Positions 35,384-43,397 of a DNA stretch of 64,000 nucleotides are shown here, piece by piece. Source of the DNA: Bacteroidia bacterium (GTDB taxonomy: Bacteria; Bacteroidota; Bacteroidia; Cytophagales; Cyclobacteriaceae); the NCBI GenBank assembly GCA_030425425.1, contig JAUIAO010000023.1, positions 1 through 64,000 of the forward strand, written 5' to 3'. Position 1 is the first letter of the stretch; each line of letters opens with the position of its first letter. Both the position numbers and the translations under genes were made by a program. The notes under the pieces were generated by a model that worked only from the letters and a program-made list of their open reading frames with translations, was not told the origin of the DNA and did not search any database.

Positions 35384-36019
35384 ATGGAACTTACGAAAAT
35401 CAATCTACAGCAGTCAGACAAAACCTATTACAGCGCCAAAAAAGAACCACAATTGGTTCATTTGGATAGTTACTACTACCTCTCTATCTCTGGTAAAGGA
35501 GACCCGAACGGGGAATTATTCATGAAAGCGATTGAGGGAATATACTCAATCGCCTATGGAATCAAATTCCTGTGCAAAGGAGAGGACAATGATTTCACCG
35601 TACCAAAAATGGAATGCCTATGGTGGATCAATGGTGGACTCGAAAACCAACGAAATTTTATCAAAGCTAAACGTAACGATTGGAACTGGAAAATACTTCT
35701 TAGGATGCCGGAGGTCGTAGATTCTAGTCACTATTTCAAAGCCGTAAGTAATGCAAAACAGAAAAAACCTGAATTAATCAGCATATTAGAACAGGTGAAA
35801 TTTGAATTGATAAATGAAGGAGATTGTGTTCAGATTCTGCATTTGGGATCTTATGAAGAAGAGACACCCAACATCCTGAAAATGATTAATTACATTCAGG
35901 AAAATGGATGGAAAATCACAAATTACCACAAAGAAATCTACCTGACTGATCCTCGGAAAACAGCGACAGAAAAACTCAAAACCATCCTGAGATATCAGGT
36001 CCAAACTAGTAAGCCATGA
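35384..36019 (+). CDS. GyrI-like small-molecule binding protein
   Basis: A 211-residue cytoplasmic protein of the GyrI-like/COG4832 type. Visible features are DSYYYLSISGKGDPNGELFMKAI, the conserved PKMECLWWINGG and GDCVQILHLGSYEEE near residue 145, all typical of the SOUL/GyrI-like fold. Members bind lipophilic or drug-like small molecules and some hydrolyse cyclopropanoid toxins. It follows the WYL regulator by 51 bp and overlaps the VOC gene by 4 bp. Confidence 0.82.
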   Translation: MELTKINLQQSDKTYYSAKKEPQLVHLDSYYYLSISGKGDPNGELFMKAIEGIYSIAYGIKFLCKGEDNDFTVPKMECLWWINGGLENQRNFIKAKRNDWNWKILLRMPEVVDSSHYFKAVSNAKQKKPELISILEQVKFELINEGDCVQILHLGSYEEETPNILKMINYIQENGWKITNYHKEIYLTDPRKTATEKLKTILRYQVQTSKP

Positions 36020-36393
36020 GCATTAAATCACAAGGACTCAGAACCACCATCTACAAGGTAGATGATCTGAAGCAAGCAAAAATTTGGTATGCAAAAGCCT
36101 TCGGTACAGAACCCTATTTTGATGAGGAGTATTATGTTGGATTCAACATTGCAGGATATGAATTAGGACTATTGCCTGAAGAAAAATCTGGCATCAAAAC
36201 TGAAAATGTGCTTTCTTATTGGTCGGTGGAAGACATCATCGACTCCTATGACAAAATGGTCTCGTCAGGGGCAAAAGAATTGGAAACGCCTAATGAGGTA
36301 GGCGGAGGAATCCTGGTGGCGCTGGTAAAAGATCCTTGGCAAAATGTAATAGGTCTGATCTATAATCCGCATTTCTCTTTGGACACTAAGTAA
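36016..36393 (+). CDS. VOC family protein (glyoxalase/bleomycin resistance fold)
   Basis: A 125-residue single VOC module pair: LRTTIYKVDDLKQAKIWYAKAFG at the N-terminus, YELGLLPEE and the C-terminal DPWQNVIGLIYNP. Metal-ligand positions are not canonical glyoxalase I, so the function could be lyase, dioxygenase or toxin binding. ATGA overlap with the GyrI-like gene indicates coupling. Confidence 0.85.
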   Translation: MSIKSQGLRTTIYKVDDLKQAKIWYAKAFGTEPYFDEEYYVGFNIAGYELGLLPEEKSGIKTENVLSYWSVEDIIDSYDKMVSSGAKELETPNEVGGGILVALVKDPWQNVIGLIYNPHFSLDTK

Positions 36394-36442
36394 TGGAGTA
36401 GAGTGGTTTTATGTATTTTTAAGCAAACCAAAACTTATTAAT

Positions 36443-36655
36443 ATGAAAATGATCAAAGGAATTGCCATGATTGCCGTTGGTATCTTTTTAATCTACTGGG
36501 CACAAACTCATTCTCCTAACAGCCTTGAAAAAGTAATTGGCAATGCGTTTTCTGGTGGATATACACTATCAGAACCATGGTATTATGTCTGCCTGGGAGG
36601 GGGAATCCTCGTTGGAATAGTAGGTGTTCTGCAGACTTATAAGGCACTCAAATAA
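36443..36655 (+). CDS. Small two-helix membrane protein (DUF3185-like)
   Basis: A 70-residue protein with helices at about residues 4-20 and 46-66 joined by a loop containing a conserved-looking AFSGGYT segment. The arrangement resembles DUF3185 proteins, where a short loop with a conserved G separates two spans. Likely the last gene of the WYL cluster (49-bp gap). Function unknown. Confidence 0.65.
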   Translation: MKMIKGIAMIAVGIFLIYWAQTHSPNSLEKVIGNAFSGGYTLSEPWYYVCLGGGILVGIVGVLQTYKALK

Positions 36656-36670
36656 GTCGCCCATGTCATT

Positions 36671-36705
36671 AAAAAAGGCCCACAACCAAAAGGTTGATGG
36701 GCCTT
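36671..36705. terminator. Intrinsic terminator between convergent genes
   Basis: AAGGCCCACAACC (36675-36687) pairs with 36692-36705 around AAAA with one bulged base. The A run at 36671-36676 gives a strong T run on the minus strand, so it chiefly ends the OmpL47-repeat operon; on the + strand the T run is weak. Confidence 0.8.
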
Positions 36706-36729
36706 ATCATTCATCAGTCAAATATTGAA

Positions 36730-38463
36730 TTATCTAATATAGAAAATAATTTCCTCTGTAGATTCATTATTCAAAAAGTCTTTGGCCTTTATGATCATTT
36801 TATGTTTTCCCTTACTGAATCTTGTGATCAATCCTGCATAAGGCCTGAAGTCTGCTCCATCCAGGCTGTAACTCAGACTGCTCACCCCAGAAGTCTGGTC
36901 GGTAGCCGAAAGGAATACCCCTGATGTAATAGGATAAACCAGTTTTTTCTCATTGTTACCCGTGCTTCCGGTGTTAAATTGTACAAAAATATCCGGAGGA
37001 GTAGCATCCAGATAGAAGCTGAACTTCGCGATATTCCGGTTGTTCACATTATCATATCCGTAATAGTTTAAAGTCTTAAATCCTTCTCCAGACAAGGTAA
37101 ACGCTTCCTGATAGTCCTCCTCGCCGGCAGTACCTGCTATGTTGTAGGTGATTTTTTGCAAGCCAGATTCTGGGTCAGATCCTCTCAACCTAATTTTAGA
37201 AAATGGACCAATGAACAAACTATCTGATCTCGTAAATGAATAATTCTGAATAGAATGGCTGATTACAGGCCCGGTCAAATCCACGTAAAACTTATTCACG
37301 TTGTGTTTAAATTCTTCATATCCTCCTCTACCAACATATCTGGTCTTTTTGCTATCAGTTGTTGAGTTTTCGAGATTATCCACTGAATAGTATTTCACCA
37401 GGTGCACTCCAGAAATGCTCGGCAAATAGAACGGTTCTGTATATTTTTCAAACTCATCGCTATCCACAGAGTACATGATGTCTTTCACTCCTACCTTATT
37501 ATCCACTGCCGTTAATTTCAGTTTGGTTCGCCCAGAGAAATATACTTCGTCATCTACTATAAACCGATCTCCCAGTACGTCTGCCACCATGAGAGGTGCT
37601 GACTTGTCGAGATAAAAATCAAACTTCTGATCCTCCTCTTTATTTCCCACAAAGTCTACTGAATAGAAATATACAGTATGTTCTCCTTCATCCAATTCGG
37701 CAAACGGAAGTTCATTCCCGTTATATTTTTTAAAATTCCCGTTATCGAATTTGAAGAAAATATCTTTTGTTCCCGATAGATCATCAGATGAGAGAATGTA
37801 CATTTTGGAGGATGTTGCCACCACATTGTCAGCAGTTATTCCATTCACATTGAAATCACTCACAGGCGCATCGCCATCGATGGTAAAAGTCAAAGAATTT
37901 TCCTTCTCTTGATTACCTACCTGATCCTCACTTTTGAATTTTACTACAAATTCTCCAGGCTCATCAAACTTCAATGTGCCGGCATACGGGGCAAAAGCCT
38001 GATCATTGATGGAGAATTCTAATTTTCTTACTCCAGACATCTGGTCTTTGGCGGTGAGATCAATCTCTAATCCGGCCTGGTAAAAAATAGTCCCCTGATA
38101 AACGTTTTTACTGACATTGGTATATTCAACAGAGGTCACCGGAGCAATCCCATCAGCATAGACTTCATACATGACCTCAGTATCCGGCACTATCTGCATG
38201 GTCTCTTTATCCACCGCGTTTCGCGATCGGATATAATTCAACCCCTCTGTGTCCAAATAAAATGGATCTGAATATTGTGGTGTTTTATCACTCTTTAACC
38301 TATTCAGATCTTTACCGTCAGGTGAATCTGAAACGAATAGATAAAGTGGCGTGCTTTTTCTCCAATATAGTGCACCAGTAGAATCTACATAATGCGTAGG
38401 GCGCTGCTGTGCACTCAATGTTGTTATCAGCAGCACGAATAATCCTCCTAAAAAATATTTCAT
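36730..38463 (-). CDS. Secreted protein with OmpL47-type Ig-like repeats
   Basis: A 577-residue exported protein (signal MKYFLGGLFVLLITTLSAQ). At least five repeats of roughly 90 residues share a pattern: SGV..I.YSID...F..Y, then a Gly, then K-YYSVD-N-EN. Examples are SGVRKLEFSINDQAFAPY, VGVKDIMYSVDSDEFEKY, SGLQKITYNIAG and SGVSSLSYSLDGADFRPY. These match OmpL47-type beta domains of surface proteins. No C-terminal sorting signal is seen. It is encoded 10 bp after a TPR histidine kinase gene; the kinase may sense its state or control its synthesis. Confidence 0.8.
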   Translation of the reverse strand: MKYFLGGLFVLLITTLSAQQRPTHYVDSTGALYWRKSTPLYLFVSDSPDGKDLNRLKSDKTPQYSDPFYLDTEGLNYIRSRNAVDKETMQIVPDTEVMYEVYADGIAPVTSVEYTNVSKNVYQGTIFYQAGLEIDLTAKDQMSGVRKLEFSINDQAFAPYAGTLKFDEPGEFVVKFKSEDQVGNQEKENSLTFTIDGDAPVSDFNVNGITADNVVATSSKMYILSSDDLSGTKDIFFKFDNGNFKKYNGNELPFAELDEGEHTVYFYSVDFVGNKEEDQKFDFYLDKSAPLMVADVLGDRFIVDDEVYFSGRTKLKLTAVDNKVGVKDIMYSVDSDEFEKYTEPFYLPSISGVHLVKYYSVDNLENSTTDSKKTRYVGRGGYEEFKHNVNKFYVDLTGPVISHSIQNYSFTRSDSLFIGPFSKIRLRGSDPESGLQKITYNIAGTAGEEDYQEAFTLSGEGFKTLNYYGYDNVNNRNIAKFSFYLDATPPDIFVQFNTGSTGNNEKKLVYPITSGVFLSATDQTSGVSSLSYSLDGADFRPYAGLITRFSKGKHKMIIKAKDFLNNESTEEIIFYIR

Positions 38464-38473
38464 TTTTTTGATG

Positions 38474-40204
38474 TTAGACTAATTGCGTTTTTTGAACCTT
38501 AGAAAACTGAATTGAAAACTCTGTACCATGTCCTACAGTGCTTTCCACATTGATTTCTCCACCAGCTTGTTCTACCAGTTCTTTTGTAAGTATCAATCCT
38601 AAACCAGAACCTTTTTCCTTGGCAGTTCCTTCCGAACTTCGATTGGTTTTGATATCAAAAAGTGATTGCATTTTCTGGAAAGACATTCCAATACCCGAAT
38701 CTTTCACCTTCACGTAAGTGCCTTGATCATCGGCTACATAAAGCAGCGCCACCTCTCCTCCTATCGGAGTAAACTTAATGGCATTTTGCAATAAGTTCCT
38801 GATAGCAATTTTCAACATCTGAGGATCTGTGACCAAAATATCTTCCTCGGTTACATTGGCTACAAGCTTGATCTTTTTCTTTTCAGCAGCAGTCTGTAGC
38901 AATTGTATTGTTTCATCCACAATAGGCTTGATGTTAAACTCCGTGATTTCAGGATCATGCTTTTGGATTTGGGACTTGGACCATGCCAATAGATTATCAA
39001 GCAGCGACGCACTATTTACCAGCTCAGATTCCATTCCGCTCAATGCTGATTTCAAATCATCTGGAATATCAAATACGTCTATGTAAGTAAAAAAGCCCTG
39101 TAGTGACTTGATTGGGCTTCTTAAGTCATGAGATATGATCGAGAAAATTCTATCTTTCGTATGATTGGCAGTTTCCAGTTCTTGCCTTTGATTCTCAATC
39201 CTTACATTCTTATCTGCCAGCTCATCTCGGTGCTTTTTGGTTTTGCGCACATTTATTAGAATCAATATCGTAATTACGAAAAGTGCCCCAGCCACCACAA
39301 TCAGAGAGTTTCTGAAATACTTTAGTTTCTGATTTGCTTCCTGCTGAGCCTTGGCCTCCAGCTCGCTTACCTGTTTACTTTTTTCAAGTAATTGTATTTC
39401 TACTTCTTTTCTACTCAGATTAGAATAAAGACTTTGGTTAATCGAATCTTTTTTCTGGATTTCCTCTTCCTGCCTTTTTATTTCAAGCTGCTTTTTCAGC
39501 AATTCATTCTCCTTTTGGGTAGCAATGAGTTCCTTCTCGATACGTTCCTGTACCAGCTGTTTCTTCGTTTCTTTTACTTCTTCGCCTTGAACCTCTTTAT
39601 TCATGGCTTTGTAGTATTCGAAATAATAAAGAGACTTTTCAGCATCACCCATTTTCTCATAAGTCTCAGAAAGCATGCCGTAGACACTGCGCATTTGATT
39701 GATGTCATACCGCTCTCTGGATAAGTCCAATGCTTCTTCCAGTGCTTTGATCGATTCATCATACCGATCTAATCTATTGAGCACTACAGACATATTAACT
39801 AACGCAGAAACCATTCCTACCTCCTCCTTATTCGCTCTTCGAGCGGCAAGTGTTCTGGTGAAATGATCGAGTGACTTTTCATAATTCCCCAAATCTGCAT
39901 TGAGCATACCCAGGTTGTTATTCAGCATAGCTATTCCATTTTCATTGGCTACCTGCTCATTTAGCTCCAGTGACTTCTCGTAATAATCTGCGGCCTGTTG
40001 ATAATGGTTGTTGTTCCAATAGACAAACGCCGCATCATTGAGTGCTCCTGAGGCTCCTCTCAAATCATTTTCCTCCAGTAAGTATTCATATTTCTCGAGA
40101 CTCTTGATAACGATACCGGAATCGCTTTTGGACAAAGGATGTACCTGAGCCTTCAAAGAAAGGACAATTGCGATAAATAAAAAGCTAAGAACTGTTCTAG
40201 TCAT
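38474..40204 (-). CDS. TPR-containing membrane sensor histidine kinase
   Basis: A 576-residue kinase. Signal-like N-terminus, about five TPR repeats (residues 45-205, for example LNNNLGMLNADLGNYEKSLDHF), a long coiled coil (210-295), a membrane helix (299-318), then H359 in RIFSIISHDLRSP and an ATPase domain (LRNLLQNAIKFTP, GSGLGLILTKEL). The periplasmic TPR plus coiled-coil arrangement is common in Bacteroidetes. It lacks a receiver domain and no response regulator is adjacent. Upstream of the OmpL47-repeat gene by 10 bp. Confidence 0.9.
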   Translation of the reverse strand: MTRTVLSFLFIAIVLSLKAQVHPLSKSDSGIVIKSLEKYEYLLEENDLRGASGALNDAAFVYWNNNHYQQAADYYEKSLELNEQVANENGIAMLNNNLGMLNADLGNYEKSLDHFTRTLAARRANKEEVGMVSALVNMSVVLNRLDRYDESIKALEEALDLSRERYDINQMRSVYGMLSETYEKMGDAEKSLYYFEYYKAMNKEVQGEEVKETKKQLVQERIEKELIATQKENELLKKQLEIKRQEEEIQKKDSINQSLYSNLSRKEVEIQLLEKSKQVSELEAKAQQEANQKLKYFRNSLIVVAGALFVITILILINVRKTKKHRDELADKNVRIENQRQELETANHTKDRIFSIISHDLRSPIKSLQGFFTYIDVFDIPDDLKSALSGMESELVNSASLLDNLLAWSKSQIQKHDPEITEFNIKPIVDETIQLLQTAAEKKKIKLVANVTEEDILVTDPQMLKIAIRNLLQNAIKFTPIGGEVALLYVADDQGTYVKVKDSGIGMSFQKMQSLFDIKTNRSSEGTAKEKGSGLGLILTKELVEQAGGEINVESTVGHGTEFSIQFSKVQKTQLV

Positions 40205-40377
40205 AAATTTGGTTGATGTCTAGCTGCCAGTTGGACATACAAAATAACCGAATATTCACTTATGATATGATCACAAAGCTTACTTTAATATTAACAATTG
40301 TTCGGGCAATAAGGAAATAATCGACTAAAAGGCTCTTGAAGTTGATTAATCGAAACATTTATAATTTGAGTAAAACC

Positions 40378-40407
40378 AAAAAAAGCACCTGATCAGGTGC
40401 TTTTTTT
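40378..40407. terminator. Bidirectional intrinsic terminator
   Basis: A perfect 30-bp palindrome: seven A, GCACCT, GATC centre, AGGTGC, seven T. It ends the sucA-sucB-lpd operon on the minus strand. Confidence 0.92.
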
Positions 40408-40424
40408 GTCTAAAAAGAATTTTA

Positions 40425-41822
40425 TCACATGTGTAAAGGCCGATTGTCTGTGGCTGCCAGACAGGCTTCTTTTACCGCTTCCATGTAGGTAGGGTGAGCA
40501 TGTGACATTCTGGTCACATCTTCAGCTGACGCCCGGAACTCCATAGCTGTCACAGCTGAGGCGATCATATCCGCAGCTCTGGCTCCTATAATATGTACTC
40601 CCAAAATTTCATCGGTTTCTTTATCTGCCAGCACTTTTACCATCCCATCTACATCCATGGACGCTCGCGCTCTTCCAAGTGCCTTAAATGGAAACTTACC
40701 GATTTTGAATTTTTTGCCTTGATCTTTTAACTGCTCTTCTGTGTATCCTACACTAGCCACTTCGGGCCATGTATATACCACCCCCGGAATCAAATTATAA
40801 TTGATATGCGGTTTTTGTCCGGCCATTTGCTCAGCTACAAACACACCTTCTTCCTCGGCCTTGTGAGCAAGCATAGCTCCTTTCACTACATCACCAATGG
40901 CCCAGATATTGTCGATATTCGTTTTCAAATGATCGTCAACCTCGATCTGGCCTCTCTCTGAAACCTTCACACCAACATTTTCTAATCCCAGCCCGTCAGT
41001 ATATGGCTTTCTTCCAATAGAAACGAGGCAATAATCTCCTTTTAATTCTAAATCTTCTCCCTTTGGCGTTTCAGCTACCACAGTTACTTCTTTGCCCTTA
41101 GTCTCAACTTTAGTGACTTTGTGCCCCAGGTAAAAATCAAAACCCAGTTTTTTGAGCGACTTCTGCAGCTCTTTTCCCATAGTGCCATCCATCGTAGGTA
41201 TGATATTATCCATGTATTCTACCACTGACACTTTGGAGCCGATTCTGGCATAAACTGAACCTAATTCCAATCCAATCACGCCTCCACCAATGATCACCAG
41301 ATGCTTTGGTATTTCCTTCAATTCCAATGCTTCTGTGCTAGTGATAACTCTCTTTTTATCAAGTTTGATGAAGGGTAATGTGGCGGGTTTTGATCCCGTG
41401 GCAATAATTACCTTTTCAGAAGTAATTGTTTTTTCTTCCTTTTCAGACTTCACCACGATGGTGTTTTTGTCTTTAAATGAACCAACACCTTCCAAGACTT
41501 CAATCTTGTTCTTTTTCATCAAGTATGAAATACCATCGACGTTCTGCTTTACCACATCCGACTTTCTGGCAATCATTTGTTTGAAATTGACTTTTGGTTT
41601 ATTTATATCAATTCCATGCTCTTTGAAAGTGCTCTCAGCATTGTGGTAATGCTCCGATGAATCCAACAACGCTTTGGACGGAATACAACCTACATTCAAA
41701 CACGTTCCACCCAGCGTTGGGTATTTCTCGATAATGGCTGTTTTGAACCCTAATTGAGCAGCTCTGATGGCTGCTACATATCCTCCAGGACCTGATCCTA
41801 TTACTGTTACCTGATAATCCAT
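40425..41822 (-). CDS. lpdA: Dihydrolipoyl dehydrogenase (E3)
   Basis: A 465-residue flavoprotein disulfide reductase that reoxidises dihydrolipoyl groups with NAD+. FAD motif GSGPGGYVAA, redox pair C41-C46 (GGTCLNVGCIPSK), NAD motif GGGVIGLELGSVYARIG, and C-terminal HAHPTYMEAVKEA with the catalytic H-E dyad. Third gene of the 2-oxoglutarate dehydrogenase operon, 24 bp after sucB; it may also serve other 2-oxo acid complexes. Confidence 0.97.
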   Translation of the reverse strand: MDYQVTVIGSGPGGYVAAIRAAQLGFKTAIIEKYPTLGGTCLNVGCIPSKALLDSSEHYHNAESTFKEHGIDINKPKVNFKQMIARKSDVVKQNVDGISYLMKKNKIEVLEGVGSFKDKNTIVVKSEKEEKTITSEKVIIATGSKPATLPFIKLDKKRVITSTEALELKEIPKHLVIIGGGVIGLELGSVYARIGSKVSVVEYMDNIIPTMDGTMGKELQKSLKKLGFDFYLGHKVTKVETKGKEVTVVAETPKGEDLELKGDYCLVSIGRKPYTDGLGLENVGVKVSERGQIEVDDHLKTNIDNIWAIGDVVKGAMLAHKAEEEGVFVAEQMAGQKPHINYNLIPGVVYTWPEVASVGYTEEQLKDQGKKFKIGKFPFKALGRARASMDVDGMVKVLADKETDEILGVHIIGARAADMIASAVTAMEFRASAEDVTRMSHAHPTYMEAVKEACLAATDNRPLHM

Positions 41823-41846
41823 TTTTTTCTGGTTTTAGTTAATCAA

Positions 41847-43391
41847 TCAAACACCAAGAAGAATTCTTGTTGGGTCTTCCAAAAGCTCTTTTATTCTTAC
41901 CAGGAAGCTTACAGATTCTCTACCATCAATCGTCCTGTGGTCGTAAGATAGTGCTACATACATCACCGGCCTAATCACTACCTCACCGTTCTCAGCAACT
42001 GGTCGCTGCACGATGTTGTGCATTCCCAAAATTGCAGATTGTGGAGCGTTGATGATAGGTGTTGACAGCATAGAGCCAAAGATTCCACCATTGGTGATGG
42101 TAAATGTCCCTCCTTGCATTTCGTCGATGCTTAGTTTTCCATCGCGAGCCTTTGTAGCCAATCTGATAACTTCCTTCTCGATCTGATCAAAAGAAAGAGA
42201 TTCAGCATTTCTAATTACAGGCACCACCAGTCCCTTTGGCGTGGATACTGCAATAGATACATCACAATAATCATGGTACACGATCTCATCCCCATCGATG
42301 GCTGCATTTACAGCTGGCCAGTCTTTGAGTGCCATGGTCACAGCTTTGGTGAAAAAGGACATGAAACCAAGACCAACCTCGTGCTTGTCTTTGAAACTCT
42401 CCTTGTATTTCTTACGAATATCCATTATTGGCTGCATATTCACCTCATTGAATGTGGTGAGCATGGCCGTCTCATTTTTCACAGATACTAATCTCTTCGA
42501 GATTGTCTTTCTCAAAGAAGACATTTTCTTCCTATCCTGTTCCCTGCTCACGCCGGAATTGATAGTTGGTGCTTCATACTGAGGTTTAGAAGGTGCTGAT
42601 TGCTCAGGTTTAGGTGCTGACTTAGGCGCTTCTGCTTTTGGTGCAGGTTTCTCAGCTTTCAAAGCATCTTCTTTGGTAATCCTCCCGTCCTTTCCTGTTC
42701 CTTTTATATCACTAGCAGACAATCCTTTTTCCTGCATGATTTTAGATGCTGCAGGTGAAGCATGTCCGGCCGCATAAGATTGATTTTGTGAATCTACAGA
42801 ATCAGATTCTGAAGAGCTTTCAGGAGAATCAGCCTTTGATGATGAAAAACCTTCAGTCACTTCAATTTTGCATAAAAGGGCTCCTATCTCTAGTGTTTCA
42901 CCTTCCGGAGCAATGATTTGAAGTTTTCCGGGAGCTTCTGCAGTTAATTCAAAAGTAGCTTTGTCTGATTCGATCTCAGCAATCACTTCGTCCATTTCCA
43001 CTTCATCACCATCTTTCTTCACCCAGGTAGAAATTGTGACTTCATTGATCGACTCACCCACCGTAGGTACGTGCATTTCCTTGATCTCACCTGTTGGTTC
43101 CGAATTGCCTGTAGCTGGCTCCTCTTTGGTTTCAGGTTCTGGTGATGCTTCGGCTTTTGACTCATCAATCTCACATAATACGGCACCGATATCTATGGTA
43201 TCTCCTTCCTGCGCAACGACTTTTAGTTGTCCTGCAGCCTCAGCCGTCACCTCAAATGTGGCTTTGTCCGACTCCAGCTCGCAAATCACCTCATCCATGG
43301 CCACTATATCTCCGTCCTTCTTAGTCCATTGAGCTACGGTAACTTCCGTGATCGATTCACCTACCGTAGGTACTTTCATTGTAAGGCTCAT
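41847..43391 (-). CDS. sucB: 2-oxoglutarate dehydrogenase E2 with two lipoyl domains
   Basis: A 514-residue dihydrolipoyl succinyltransferase. Two lipoyl domains lie in series: K43 ([10 protein letters not shown]) and K144 ([10 protein letters not shown]), each starting VPTVGESI. An Ala/Pro-Ser linker, the E3-binding segment ([14 protein letters not shown]...[12 protein letters not shown], about residues 211-245) and a second Ala/Pro/Lys linker follow, then the catalytic core with H485-D489 (SYDHRTIDG). E. coli SucB has one lipoyl domain. The start is 6 bp after the sucA stop. Succinyl rather than acetyl specificity rests mainly on the partner E1. Confidence 0.96.
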   Translation of the reverse strand: MSLTMKVPTVGESITEVTVAQWTKKDGDIVAMDEVICELESDKATFEVTAEAAGQLKVVAQEGDTIDIGAVLCEIDESKAEASPEPETKEEPATGNSEPTGEIKEMHVPTVGESINEVTISTWVKKDGDEVEMDEVIAEIESDKATFELTAEAPGKLQIIAPEGETLEIGALLCKIEVTEGFSSSKADSPESSSESDSVDSQNQSYAAGHASPAASKIMQEKGLSASDIKGTGKDGRITKEDALKAEKPAPKAEAPKSAPKPEQSAPSKPQYEAPTINSGVSREQDRKKMSSLRKTISKRLVSVKNETAMLTTFNEVNMQPIMDIRKKYKESFKDKHEVGLGFMSFFTKAVTMALKDWPAVNAAIDGDEIVYHDYCDVSIAVSTPKGLVVPVIRNAESLSFDQIEKEVIRLATKARDGKLSIDEMQGGTFTITNGGIFGSMLSTPIINAPQSAILGMHNIVQRPVAENGEVVIRPVMYVALSYDHRTIDGRESVSFLVRIKELLEDPTRILLGV

Positions 43392-43397
43392 AATTTC

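Noticed and set aside
36694..36924. 76-codon + strand frame after the DUF3185-like gene
   Set aside because: It starts inside the terminator and runs antisense to the OmpL47-repeat gene.
42961..43332. Open frame of 123 codons on the + strand opposite sucB
   Set aside because: It is the antisense shadow of the first lipoyl domain and linker; Ser-rich composition follows from the real gene's codons.
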